Below are positions 1 through 8,544 of a stretch of DNA of 64,000 nucleotides, in pieces. The notes under the pieces were generated by a model. It saw only the letters and a list, made by a program, of their open reading frames with translations. It made no database searches and was not told where the DNA came from. The position numbers were made by a program, and so were the translations under genes. Where the stretch lies: the NCBI GenBank assembly GCA_008690995.1, contig VRMN01000018.1, positions 107,001-171,000 of the forward strand, written 5' to 3'. Numbering within the stretch: position 1 is the stretch's first letter; each line of letters opens with the position of its first letter. Origin of the DNA: Porphyridium purpureum (lineage: Eukaryota; Rhodophyta; Bangiophyceae; Porphyridiales; Porphyridiaceae).

Positions 1-163
1 CAAGCGTGTGTGTTCACGCCCACCAAGCTTGATGCAGTGTACCCATGAGGTACTGTTCGGGGGATGTTGCGGCTGCTTGCGGAGGAGGCGGGTTGTGGTG
101 GGGGAGAGAGGGAAGGTGGATGTTGGGTTGAGGCGGGAGGTGGCGGGTGATGAGTGATGGGCG

Positions 164-1099
164 ATGGGTGAGGTTGGAAGAGGACAGGTGGTGGACGATC
201 TGGTGCCGATTCGGCTGGACATTACAGTGGATGGAGTGAGGTACGTGGACGCGTTTTCGTGGGGGTTTGAAGGAGATGACCGCGTCACGCCCGAGGCGTT
301 TGCCAAGCTGCTCGTCCGCGACGAGAATCTCAGTGACGCGTTTGGCCCGAGAATTGCGCTCGCGATAAAGCAGCAGCTGCACGACTTTGTTCCGTTCGAT
401 TTTGATCGAGCGCAGGAGTTGGTCTCGGGGGCGGGCGGGCGATTGGGCGCCGCAATCACAAACCATGCAGGCGCGGCGAAAAAGGGGCGCGGTGATCCAG
501 ACACCCTTCACGACGCGGGAGCCAGCGACACACAGCTCGATCAGCTGGCGCTACCGAGGCAGGAGAATGTGCAGGTCGTGAGCATTGATTTACGCATGGG
601 CCGCATCATTCTGCGTGACCAGTTCGAATGGGACATTCTCAATCACGAAAACTGCCCCGAGTCCTTTGCGACACAGCTGTGCGCCGACCTGGGCTTGCCC
701 TCAGAGTATGTGTCGAATATGGCATGCGGGCTGCGCGAGCAGCTCTACTCCCTCCGCTTCTCGCCAGACGGACTCCGCCATAGCACTTACGCGCGCGACC
801 TCGATACAACTGGCGTGCTTCGCAGTCTGGCAGACACCGCAAACTGGCAGCCGACTGTGGAGTGCCTCAGCAAGGAAGACGTGGAGCGCGTCGAGCGCCG
901 CGAAATTCGCGAAGCGCGGCTCAATCGCAGGAACCGCGGTCGGAGCGATTTTGATGCCAGCCCGCGCTTTCTGGCTGCAGGATTAGGTGGTACCGATTCA
1001 ATTGCAGCCCGCATGGCGGGTCTCCGGCGTCCAACTCCTGGTGACAGCGATCCGGATGAACCCTCGAGCTCCCGGCGCTCGCGCAAAAGGCGCCATTAA
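164..1099 (+). CDS. SNF5/SMARCB1-type SWI/SNF core subunit
   Basis: Predicted core subunit of a SWI/SNF chromatin-remodelling complex, acting in the nucleus. The 311-residue protein carries two SNF5 repeats. Repeat 1 spans about residues 8-75 (VPIRLDITVDG, then a helix around DAFGPRIALAIKQQL). Repeat 2 spans about 136-205 (VVSIDLRMGRIILRDQFEWD, then FATQLCADLGL and a second helix). This duplicated strand-helix layout is diagnostic for SNF5/BSH/INI1. The Arg-rich C-terminal tail (RRSRKRRH) could serve as a nuclear localisation signal. No winged-helix domain is visible at the N-terminus, so it resembles short plant BSH more than human SMARCB1. The ATG at 164 opens directly into repeat 1. A PPK2-like gene follows 97 bp downstream on the same strand. 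Confidence 0.9.
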   Translation: MGEVGRGQVVDDLVPIRLDITVDGVRYVDAFSWGFEGDDRVTPEAFAKLLVRDENLSDAFGPRIALAIKQQLHDFVPFDFDRAQELVSGAGGRLGAAITNHAGAAKKGRGDPDTLHDAGASDTQLDQLALPRQENVQVVSIDLRMGRIILRDQFEWDILNHENCPESFATQLCADLGLPSEYVSNMACGLREQLYSLRFSPDGLRHSTYARDLDTTGVLRSLADTANWQPTVECLSKEDVERVERREIREARLNRRNRGRSDFDASPRFLAAGLGGTDSIAARMAGLRRPTPGDSDPDEPSSSRRSRKRRH

Positions 1100-1196
1100 T
1101 AGGTTGAAACGAAATGTATTTTAAAGGTTGGGTTGTACGCGGTACGTGTCGAAAGAGTAGCCAACCATCCCGAGCGCCGCGAACGCGGGGCCCAAG

Positions 1197-2354
1197 ATGT
1201 CGGTCGCTCCTCCTTGCGACAGCATGCGCACTGTCGTCATGGCGTTTGGCACGGTGCCTTTTGCCCCGGCGGCTGCGAAAAAGGCCTTCCCAACGTCCAG
1301 ACAGAACGTGCCAAGCGCGAGAACGTACGCGCGGCGGAAAAAGAACGCCGTGCACAAGGGTTGCGTGGTAGCGGCGGTGGGAAATGAGAATGGTATCGGT
1401 GCGAAGGACGGTGACCCTGGCTCTGGTGGCGATGACTCGTACTTGAGCCAACTTTCTGCATCGACCCGTGTCGAGAATGGAACTGATATTGAGCGTGGCT
1501 TGCGTGACGAAGCTTTGAATGTGGATACACCATTGCGGACCAAAGAAATGCAGCGCATGCTAAAAAGCCGACTGGCAGAGTACCAGACTCGGATGCTAAT
1601 GACGCCCGGCAGAAGCGTCCTGGTGATTGTGCAAGGCTACGGATTTTCAGGCAAGGCGTCTTCGATACGAGCCATGAGCAATGGTATGAATCCCTCTGGT
1701 GTGACAGTGACTTCATTCGGAGTCCCTGTGGACGAGGAGCTCGACTTCAATTTCCTGTGGCGCTACCACCGCGCTGCACCACGCGCCGGACAAGTGGCAT
1801 TTTGGAATCGATCGTACTTTGAAGATGTCGTGACGGCGTCGGTCAAGGGACTCGTGAGTGACGCTCAAGCGCGCAAGCGCTGCGAGATGATCAACGAATT
1901 TGAGAAGATTCTGGAGCGGAACGGAACTGCCATTCTAAAGGTGTTCCTGAATGTCAGTCTCGAGACTCTGTTCGACCGCGTCGAGGCGCGTGCTGCGGAT
2001 CCACGCTCGGCGTTCTTGTCGAGTCCCGAGCATCTGGACAAGCTCACGAAGCACGCCGAGTATCGCGAGCGGTGGAAACGAGCGATTGCGGCGACCAGCA
2101 CACCGCAAGCCAGATGGCACATAGTCCCATCGGATGAGCCAGAGGTGCGGGACCTTGCGTGCCTCCGCCTGCTTCTGGACCTGCTAGAGCGGCACGTGCC
2201 GCCTGTCAGCGGGAAGCAGCAGGCCATTACGTTTGGCAGCAGCGAGAGCAGCGGCTTTGATGAAAGCAAGCTGCGCGAGCCGGTCGAGTTTGCTCCTTCT
2301 CAAGCTGCTGTGCACGCGGTGCACGCGCAGCGCGTTCTGGACCGGCACGCGTGA
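1197..2354 (+). CDS. PPK2-family polyphosphate kinase-like protein, probably plastid-targeted
   Basis: Related to polyphosphate kinase 2, which transfers phosphate between polyphosphate and nucleotides. PPK2 core features are visible: a P-loop region at about residues 143-156, NPSGVTVTSF, FLWRYHR, and the Walker-B-like NRSYFEDV. A lid region follows with RVEARAADPRS and a C-terminal RERWKRAI. The P-loop reads QGYGFSGKAS where typical members have QAMDTAGKDG, so two usual aspartates are Gly149 and Ala154. It may be a divergent or inactive member. The first ATG (1197) is used here. A second in-frame ATG at 1239 begins MAFGTVPF, a phenylalanine-containing, Arg/Ser/Ala-rich leader that looks like a red-algal plastid transit peptide and may be the true start. 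Confidence 0.78.
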   Translation: MSVAPPCDSMRTVVMAFGTVPFAPAAAKKAFPTSRQNVPSARTYARRKKNAVHKGCVVAAVGNENGIGAKDGDPGSGGDDSYLSQLSASTRVENGTDIERGLRDEALNVDTPLRTKEMQRMLKSRLAEYQTRMLMTPGRSVLVIVQGYGFSGKASSIRAMSNGMNPSGVTVTSFGVPVDEELDFNFLWRYHRAAPRAGQVAFWNRSYFEDVVTASVKGLVSDAQARKRCEMINEFEKILERNGTAILKVFLNVSLETLFDRVEARAADPRSAFLSSPEHLDKLTKHAEYRERWKRAIAATSTPQARWHIVPSDEPEVRDLACLRLLLDLLERHVPPVSGKQQAITFGSSESSGFDESKLREPVEFAPSQAAVHAVHAQRVLDRHA

Positions 2355-2418
2355 GCACCAGCTGCACGCGTGAGCACCAGCTGCACGCGACATTTTCAAC
2401 TTTCAGCCGAATTCGGGT

Positions 2419-2430
2419 CTATAATAAAAC
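2419..2430 (+). promoter_or_regulatory. AT-rich promoter-like box CTATAATAAAAC
   Basis: This 12-mer lies 152 bp before the ATG of the C2-domain gene. An identical 12-mer occurs at 39466-39477 upstream of epsilon-COP. It stands out in GC-rich surroundings and resembles a TATA or initiator element. Function is inferred from position and recurrence only. Confidence 0.4.
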
Positions 2431-2570
2431 AGGCTCCTTTTATAGGAAAGGAGGCTGGTCTAGGGTTTGTTAGGGTTGGCGAGTCGCTGATAGTGGCGAG
2501 ACGCGCGTGTGCGTTCGGTGCCGAAGGGGAGACGCGCGGGAAGAAGAAGCAACGAAGGGAGCACGGCACA

Positions 2571-3716
2571 ATGGTGAAGTATATAGTGAATTTGAACATC
2601 ACGAACCTGCCCATGCACGGGCTGATTGCGACGAGGCTGCCGCAAGTCATTGCGTACGAGCGGACGGATCAGACCGCATGGAAAGAGCTAGGTAAGACAG
2701 AGGTCGCGCCAAACCCGGTGAACCCGCGCTTCATCAAGTATTTCGTGTTTGACGACCGGCACATTAACACCACGCATCTCAAGTTCGAGATTGTCTCCGT
2801 GGATACAAAGAACTTGTTCAAGGGCAAGAAGACCCTCGGCGAGACGCGTGTCAGTCTGCGCGGAGTCATTGAGCTGGCCATGGCAGAGAACGCGCGCGAC
2901 GACGCAGAGGCGTTCAAATACCCGAGCATATTTGCGGCTGAAGCACCAAAGGGGCCGGAGGAGCTCCGAGCGGAGGACCCGGTGGAACTGGCGCCGCAAG
3001 TGCATGTTCTTGCGCAAGAAATCAACTTCATCCAGCAGTCGAATTTGTGGTTTGACGTGCTCATCCATGGCCTCGGGCTGCATTCAAGCGGCCTGCGGTA
3101 CGTCCTGTCGCGCCTGTACAAGTGGAATACGAATGTGAAAATCCCATTGTACGCGAGTGAAATCCACGCCGGGAAAGGTGCGTTCCAGCGGGCGAACATT
3201 CCGTCGGTCGTGCTCGTGGATGGACTGAACACGTACCTGCACCTGGCTGTGTTCGATGTCAACAATGACGGGCGCACGGGGAAAAAAGTGGGCGAGATCG
3301 TGGCGCCGATTCTGGCGCTTCTTGAAATCGACGTCAATGATAAGCGCCCGATGTGGCACGACGACATCCACGTGACCGTCACGGAGGGGCAGCTGCGTCT
3401 GACTCAAAACCACATTGACGCCAACATTATCCATCTGCAGTTCGCTGTCAACTACTTTGCCGGCGAGCTCAGGCAAGACCGCGCCATTGCGCGACGTATC
3501 TCCAACCAGCTGAGCAAACCGCTTGGCGTGGTCCGCAAATCTGCGGCCGAGCCCAAACAAATTGGCGCGGGCGCGCAACTGCACGAGCCTCCAGTCCCGG
3601 CGGTATCTCGCAGTCACAGCACCCATTTATCTGAAAGCTCGGCCAGGGTTCCGCCAAGCGCCCAAGGCAGCTCTGCTGCTTCACCTAGGGGGTATACCGG
3701 ACCAGGCGTCGAATAG
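2571..3716 (+). CDS. Tandem C2-domain protein
   Basis: Putative membrane- or phospholipid-associated protein of unknown process. The 381-residue product has an N-terminal C2-like beta-sandwich (about residues 1-105: VKYIVNLNITNL, VAPNPVNPRFIKYFVFDD, LKFEIVSVD, LGETRVSLRGV). A second C2-like unit follows at about 155-290 (WFDVLIHGLGL, PSVVLVDGLNTYLHLAVFDVN, KVGEIVAPIL). The strand ending FDVN-DG is where C2 domains bind calcium, but a full aspartate set is not evident. The tail is Ser/Pro-rich. The reading frame is open upstream without another ATG, so 2571 is chosen; it fits the beginning of the first strand. It lies 216 bp after the PPK2-like gene on the same strand. No specific family name is warranted. 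Confidence 0.7.
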   Translation: MVKYIVNLNITNLPMHGLIATRLPQVIAYERTDQTAWKELGKTEVAPNPVNPRFIKYFVFDDRHINTTHLKFEIVSVDTKNLFKGKKTLGETRVSLRGVIELAMAENARDDAEAFKYPSIFAAEAPKGPEELRAEDPVELAPQVHVLAQEINFIQQSNLWFDVLIHGLGLHSSGLRYVLSRLYKWNTNVKIPLYASEIHAGKGAFQRANIPSVVLVDGLNTYLHLAVFDVNNDGRTGKKVGEIVAPILALLEIDVNDKRPMWHDDIHVTVTEGQLRLTQNHIDANIIHLQFAVNYFAGELRQDRAIARRISNQLSKPLGVVRKSAAEPKQIGAGAQLHEPPVPAVSRSHSTHLSESSARVPPSAQGSSAASPRGYTGPGVE

Positions 3717-3867
3717 TAGAGATCGCGGCGCCATGTGACTCCGCACGTACCTCACCAACTCACTCAAACACGCACACATAAAAATCCTCGTGTCTCTTCT
3801 GGTGCATCGGCTTGCAGCAGCTAAGCCGCGCGCACAGGGAAGGGAAGCAGGGGCAAGGGAGACGAAA

Positions 3868-5178
3868 ATGGGGGATGAAGTGGATTCGGTCGAGTCCTCT
3901 CCGGCGGAGAGAGCGGCGACAGATGGCGACGAAACGGTCGAGGCACTACTTGCATCCACCGAGCTGTTTGCGCGGGTCGCGCCCGCGGACTTGCGCGCGC
4001 TGGCGAGCTTGATGGAGAAGCGCGTGTTCCATCGCAACGAAATGATGCTTGCGCAAGGCCAGTGCGCCGATCGATTCTTCTTTCTCATGGATGGGGACAT
4101 AAAGCGCACACGGGTGATGGAGGATGGCACGGAGAAGAATGTCAAGTTCGACATGCAGGCGCGCACCATTAATAGTATGCACATAGTCGCAGGTGATAAG
4201 GTCTTTGCGTCGGTATCGTGCGTGTCGGACGAGTGTCACGTGTACGAGATGATGCGCGGGCCGCTACTGGCGCTGCTGGAGCAGCGGCCTCAAATTCAGG
4301 CGCAAATGATCGGCAGTGTGTGTCGCGAGTTGCGGCGCGGCTCACGCAAGTTTGCCACGCCGCTTCTTGAGCAGCATGGGAAAGAGATCAATGTGCCGGC
4401 GGTGACCGTGGCGGCCACCATGGAGAGCTACTACCGCAGCGCGCTCAACTCACTACTGAACGCGCGCCTCACAGGCGTGCAGGCGGAGCTGTTCCCCAAC
4501 ATGCACGTCCAGGTGCCTGTACGCGTCATGTACATCAACGGATTCAAGGGACTGCGCACGCTGTTTGACCGCCATGTGGACGCGAATGCGTACGAATACC
4601 CAACGATGGTTCGACTCGCAACGGCCGTCGCGCCGGGCATCATCATGACACCCATCTCGAGTATTCTAGAGGCAAGCAATGCCGGACACTCGAATCCGGA
4701 AGCCATGACGACGCGCTGGATGCGAGGCGTGTTGCCACGTGGACTGCGCGAGATCATCTTCGGTGTGGGATTGAATCAACTGAGCGAGTTTTTTGAAGAA
4801 CGGATCCTGCCAGTGGTTGAAGGTAACACAGTTCTTGCAAATGCGGGTGGAAGTCTTTGCGCTGGCGTTGTTTCGGGCTATTTGAGCCACGTCCCGCACA
4901 ACTTATCTACATATAAGCTCATGAGCCCGCACAAGGGATATCGAGAGCTTTACCGCTTCTTTGTCGATAAGAGCGTGCCTGCCGCGGTAGATAACGTGGT
5001 CGCAGACTGGCATCCGACTGCGCGAACGGTAGCGCGGTCTTTCTTTGCCACTGTCTTTCCGCGAGGTGTGGTGATTCGTACCGCTCAAATCGTGGGCTCG
5101 TTCGCCATTTTGAATGGAATCATTAATATTATCCAGACACAGGAGTACCGCAAGTATTACTCCCAGAAGGAGACTTAG
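3868..5178 (+). CDS. Cyclic nucleotide-binding domain fused to a degenerate mitochondrial-carrier-like domain
   Basis: The 436-residue protein combines two unrelated modules. Residues about 30-150 form a cNMP-binding fold: LLASTELFARVAPADLRAL, a FHRNEMMLAQGQ strand, RFFFLMDGDIKRTRV and a terminal helix. The rest resembles SLC25 carriers. It has helix-turn units with GFKGLRTLF, WMRGVLPRGLREIIFGVGLN, an AGVVSGYLSHVPHNLSTYK helix in the position of the carrier P-x-D/E-x-x-K/R signature, and VFPRGVVIRTAQIVGSFAILNG. The carrier signature itself is degraded, so transport is uncertain. A plausible role is a cNMP-regulated organelle-membrane protein. The ATG at 3868 is the first in frame. Next on the opposite strand is the bromodomain gene, converging after 770 bp. 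Confidence 0.68.
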   Translation: MGDEVDSVESSPAERAATDGDETVEALLASTELFARVAPADLRALASLMEKRVFHRNEMMLAQGQCADRFFFLMDGDIKRTRVMEDGTEKNVKFDMQARTINSMHIVAGDKVFASVSCVSDECHVYEMMRGPLLALLEQRPQIQAQMIGSVCRELRRGSRKFATPLLEQHGKEINVPAVTVAATMESYYRSALNSLLNARLTGVQAELFPNMHVQVPVRVMYINGFKGLRTLFDRHVDANAYEYPTMVRLATAVAPGIIMTPISSILEASNAGHSNPEAMTTRWMRGVLPRGLREIIFGVGLNQLSEFFEERILPVVEGNTVLANAGGSLCAGVVSGYLSHVPHNLSTYKLMSPHKGYRELYRFFVDKSVPAAVDNVVADWHPTARTVARSFFATVFPRGVVIRTAQIVGSFAILNGIINIIQTQEYRKYYSQKET

Positions 5179-5948
5179 CTCAGGCATGTGGTGATCACAG
5201 CTATACAGGCAAATCCGTGAACTTTGCGACGATTGATCGAAAAGCTAATTTTTCTTTCTTGTGCGAAACAGCCTGTAAATGTTTTGGTTCAACGCTCAGA
5301 TCTTGCGGACCGACAGAGGAGCTTCCACCGCACATCCTCGCTCCTTCTCTCCAGTCTGCTTATTGCCATCTGGCTCCAGATCTTGAAGACGAGATCTTTC
5401 GCTTGGTGGCTTATTGCATCAATTGACTGACCTTCTGACCTTGAAACCCATACCCGGCATGTCGCTCAACACTCTCGAAATTCAACTCGTCCCCTTGTAC
5501 CGAATCGAAGGCGCCCGGATCATGACAAAAGAAGACGTCAAGAGGATTCAGAAGCACCATCTACAGACAATTGGATTGAGCCAGCCTTGTCCCCGCATTG
5601 ACGGGTGAACACGATTTCACCCTTTCAGATATACACTTGAACCCGTGAGAAGAACAATGTCGCTCCTTATTGACATGGGGCACATTGGCTGCTCCTTCCG
5701 AGCCTGTGACGACGCGCCTTGTGACGAACGGTAACAAGACTTGGCTCAACGCTCTCGAGCCTTGTCAGGTCGATGCTTTCGGCCGTCAGTGAGGAAGCAA
5801 CACCGAGAATATCAGAAAGCCTGCTCAGAATCGTGAATTTGGACGACTCTTGCTTCCCGCATCAACAGCCGCACAGGTGGGTCTTCACACCTCTTCACCC
5901 GCGATGCCAAATGACGGCTTGACGAAAAGAGCCGCGAACTTCTCTCAC
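5179..5948. other. Gene-free convergent spacer
   Basis: Lies between the 3' ends of the cNMP/carrier-like gene (+) and the bromodomain gene (-). It contains only short open frames of random appearance. I see no RNA gene or repeat in it. It probably holds the two 3' UTRs. Confidence 0.5.
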
Positions 5949-7778
5949 CTACGGTGACTGCGGCGCAGAATTGGAGCCCGTTGAGGAGCTTCCAGAACTA
6001 CTGTTGGACCCGCTCTCGAGGTCGGATCCGGTATCGCTTCCGGAACTGCTGCCGCTCTCCGAGCCTGACGACGAGCCCGACGACGACGACGACGTGTCTT
6101 CAAATGCAGCAGGTGCTTGCGGCTGCTCAGAGGACCTGGCGGCTAGACCTTGCTCGCGCCGGAAAGTGTCGTCATTCACGTCAGCGCCCAGTTTACGCGC
6201 CAGCAAATTCTCATAGTGGTCGATTTGACTTAACACCTGCGCCAAGGTTTTCTTCTTGAGTGCGCCCTTGCGCCGCGCGAGCACGCCATCCGCGTACGCC
6301 TCCATTTCGCGTAGCGTCAGGTCGTCGAGCTTGTCGATATCCAGCTCAATCTCCTCATTCTGGTTCACTTCTGCCTGCCCCGCGCGATTGCTTGCGATTT
6401 GAATAAGTTTTGCGAGCTTGTCCTCCATCAGCGTTTGCAGCCTTTGAATATTCTCGCTCAGCCTGCGCTTCTCTTCATAGTTCATCGGCGTGACCTGCGT
6501 AATTTTGGGCGTGGCGAGCGGACTCCAGCGAGGCGATCCAGCCGGAAGCGCACGCATGCTTTCCAGCGTCAGCTTCTGGCTAGTTAGTTGCGCAAGAAAT
6601 TCGCGCACCTCGTGCGGAGTCATTTTCTCGTCCTTGCCGCTCTTACGCGGTACTTTCTCCTTCTTCCCAGAGCCAATGTCCAGTTTGGGCCGGGACACGC
6701 GGTGCGATGTTGACGACCTCGGCCGGGACTCGTCGTCGCGAAAGCCTCGGGGCCCCTTTCTGTTTCTGTTCCGGTGGTGTGATGATGATTTTTGCTCCAC
6801 AATGGCGTCCACTTCAGGCAAGTTCAGGAAGCGATGCTCAAAGAGGTCGAGAAGTTTGCGAGCAGTTTCGTAGTACAGGTCACCAGGTTTGTTGTACAGC
6901 ATCGCGTTTCGAAAAATAGTGCGCATATCTTCCGCGTACGCCGCGTAGTCAAAGTCGCGTCCAAGCTCTCCAGTTTCTGGATTGAGCTCCTCAGAATCGC
7001 ACGCGTACACACCCGCTTCTAAGTTTTCCCGCACAGTTCTCAGGTCCATGCACTTTTTCACGGTGTCAAAGTAACCCGGCAGGGCTTCAACAGGCCAAAG
7101 CTCTGTGATGGGTGCCATGAATGGCACGCATTCCTTATTGCGCATGAACTCACGCACCAGTCGCAAGCAGAACTGGTACCGAACGCGTTTGGAGCCGGGC
7201 GGAACCGTCTTCGGTTTTGGTGGCGGCATCGGCTCGACCTCAGCAGCAAACGGGAAGGGAGATCCGGGAGAAAGCAGAGTAGGCGAGTTGCGCAGTCGAG
7301 GCGACGGGCTCCGCAGTCTCCCACTCGTACGGTGCGGCAGCGGACTGCCCGCACGCGAAGCGTCGCGCTCTCTAACAAAGCTTGGGTCATTGATCGCTCC
7401 ACGCACGGGCTCAAGATACCACTTGACGTCCTTATTCCTTTGACCCATCCGCCGCAGCCGATCCTGCGTAAGGCGGAACACGTCCTGCTCCACGACGAGG
7501 CGCAACTGGCACGTATCAAGCTCTCGCAGCTTGCTGAGCAGTTCACGGCGGCGCTTGGCAATCGGCTCGCTCGGCTCGTCAGAATGTTCCGCCACTCCGC
7601 AAGCGCCTACATCTTTTCCACGACCGAGCTTGAGCTCCTCACCTGGTGCAGGCACGACAACATTCACCCCTTCCGAAATCAGCTGCGGTAACTCATGCAG
7701 TGCTGCCGCGGCCGGTTTATCCGTCACATCCACAAACCCTGCCGGCAGCGTTGCCGGCGCGCCGCGGTGCTCAACCAT
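5949..7778 (-). CDS. BET-type bromodomain protein (bromodomain plus NET domain)
   Basis: Likely acetyl-histone reader controlling transcription, of the plant GTE/BET type with one bromodomain. In the 609-residue protein the bromodomain covers about 200-330: VPFMAPITELWPVEALPGYFD (the WPF-shelf/ZA-loop equivalent), VKKCMDLRTVRENLEAG, and AMLYNKPGD, which contains the acetyl-lysine-contacting Asn. A NET domain follows at about 430-505 (MNYEEKRRLSENIQRL, ELDIDKLDDLTLREMEAYA). The C-terminus is a Ser/Gly/Glu low-complexity tail encoded by TCG/GGC-type repeats. ATG at 7778 is the first ATG; upstream in-frame codons lack one. It is divergent from the COA4-like gene across 216 bp, which probably serves both as promoter. 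Confidence 0.9.
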   Translation of the reverse strand: MVEHRGAPATLPAGFVDVTDKPAAAALHELPQLISEGVNVVVPAPGEELKLGRGKDVGACGVAEHSDEPSEPIAKRRRELLSKLRELDTCQLRLVVEQDVFRLTQDRLRRMGQRNKDVKWYLEPVRGAINDPSFVRERDASRAGSPLPHRTSGRLRSPSPRLRNSPTLLSPGSPFPFAAEVEPMPPPKPKTVPPGSKRVRYQFCLRLVREFMRNKECVPFMAPITELWPVEALPGYFDTVKKCMDLRTVRENLEAGVYACDSEELNPETGELGRDFDYAAYAEDMRTIFRNAMLYNKPGDLYYETARKLLDLFEHRFLNLPEVDAIVEQKSSSHHRNRNRKGPRGFRDDESRPRSSTSHRVSRPKLDIGSGKKEKVPRKSGKDEKMTPHEVREFLAQLTSQKLTLESMRALPAGSPRWSPLATPKITQVTPMNYEEKRRLSENIQRLQTLMEDKLAKLIQIASNRAGQAEVNQNEEIELDIDKLDDLTLREMEAYADGVLARRKGALKKKTLAQVLSQIDHYENLLARKLGADVNDDTFRREQGLAARSSEQPQAPAAFEDTSSSSSGSSSGSESGSSSGSDTGSDLESGSNSSSGSSSTGSNSAPQSP

Positions 7779-7994
7779 GGTCCACAAGGGAGCCTTGTCC
7801 TTCCTTTCACCGCTCCTCGCCCCGCCACGTGCGAGAGCGCGCGCAAACCCGCTCGCCTAAGTGCTCCAACACTCGGAACACATGTCGCCCTGGCCTCCGA
7901 ACCTTTTCTCGCAGCCTGCTTGTCGCCGGCGTTTGGCGCGTAGGCCGTTCGTGGGAGGCGGTGAAGTTTGTTCGACGTGCACGCGGTGGACAGA

Positions 7995-8243
7995 ATGCAG
8001 CAGCACGGCGTGCAAAACGACGAGGAGCGTGACCTTGTTGATCAGTTTGGCTGCGGCGCCATATACTTTGCATTGGAGGAATGCATGGGAGAGAATGACC
8101 GGGTGTGGAGTGCGTGTCAAGCGCAGGTCAAGGCGTTGCGAGAGTGCTATGAAAATGCGGCAGTGAGCGAGACGCAAAAGACGGGCGCTGGACAGAGGAA
8201 AGATGGTCTGAGCGACATGTCATCGAGGGCACCTGGAAATTAA
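7995..8243 (+). CDS. COA4-like twin CX9C mitochondrial protein
   Basis: An 82-residue protein with a coiled-coil-helix fold signature: C20-x9-C30 and C41-x9-C51. Spacing and intervening residues (ALEECMGENDRVWSACQAQV) resemble cytochrome c oxidase assembly factor 4. Such proteins are imported into the mitochondrial intermembrane space and oxidised there. The ATG at 7995 is the only one ahead of the first cysteine; the open frame extends further upstream but without ATG. It shares a 216-bp divergent promoter with the bromodomain gene. The remaining tail (residues 52-82) is polar and uninformative. Confidence 0.75.
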   Translation: MQQHGVQNDEERDLVDQFGCGAIYFALEECMGENDRVWSACQAQVKALRECYENAAVSETQKTGAGQRKDGLSDMSSRAPGN

Positions 8244-8544
8244 AAGGGAGGATTAAAATTCAGTCAACCTGGCTGCCGGATGGGACGAAAGATGTGCTTT
8301 CAGATTGACGTACGGATGCCGGTCGAAAGTTTTATTCATACGAAAGCGGCGTCAACTCGCGTCCATCCACGAGCGTAGGACGCGAAGAATCGCAAAGTCC
8401 TGCTCAAGGTTCTCGGCCTTGCTCGGCCTTTCTTTGGAGCCTTTTGATGGCATTCTTGTTCACGTATGGATAGGCCCCGACAAATCTGGCCATGAGTCGC
8501 AGAACAGAACAGGGATAAAAGAAAAAGTGGCAAGAACGAAAGAA
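8244..8544. other. Gene-free convergent spacer
   Basis: About 300 bp between the stop codons of the COA4-like gene and the intron-containing plastid gene. Nothing recognisable is present beyond presumed 3' UTRs. Confidence 0.45.
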
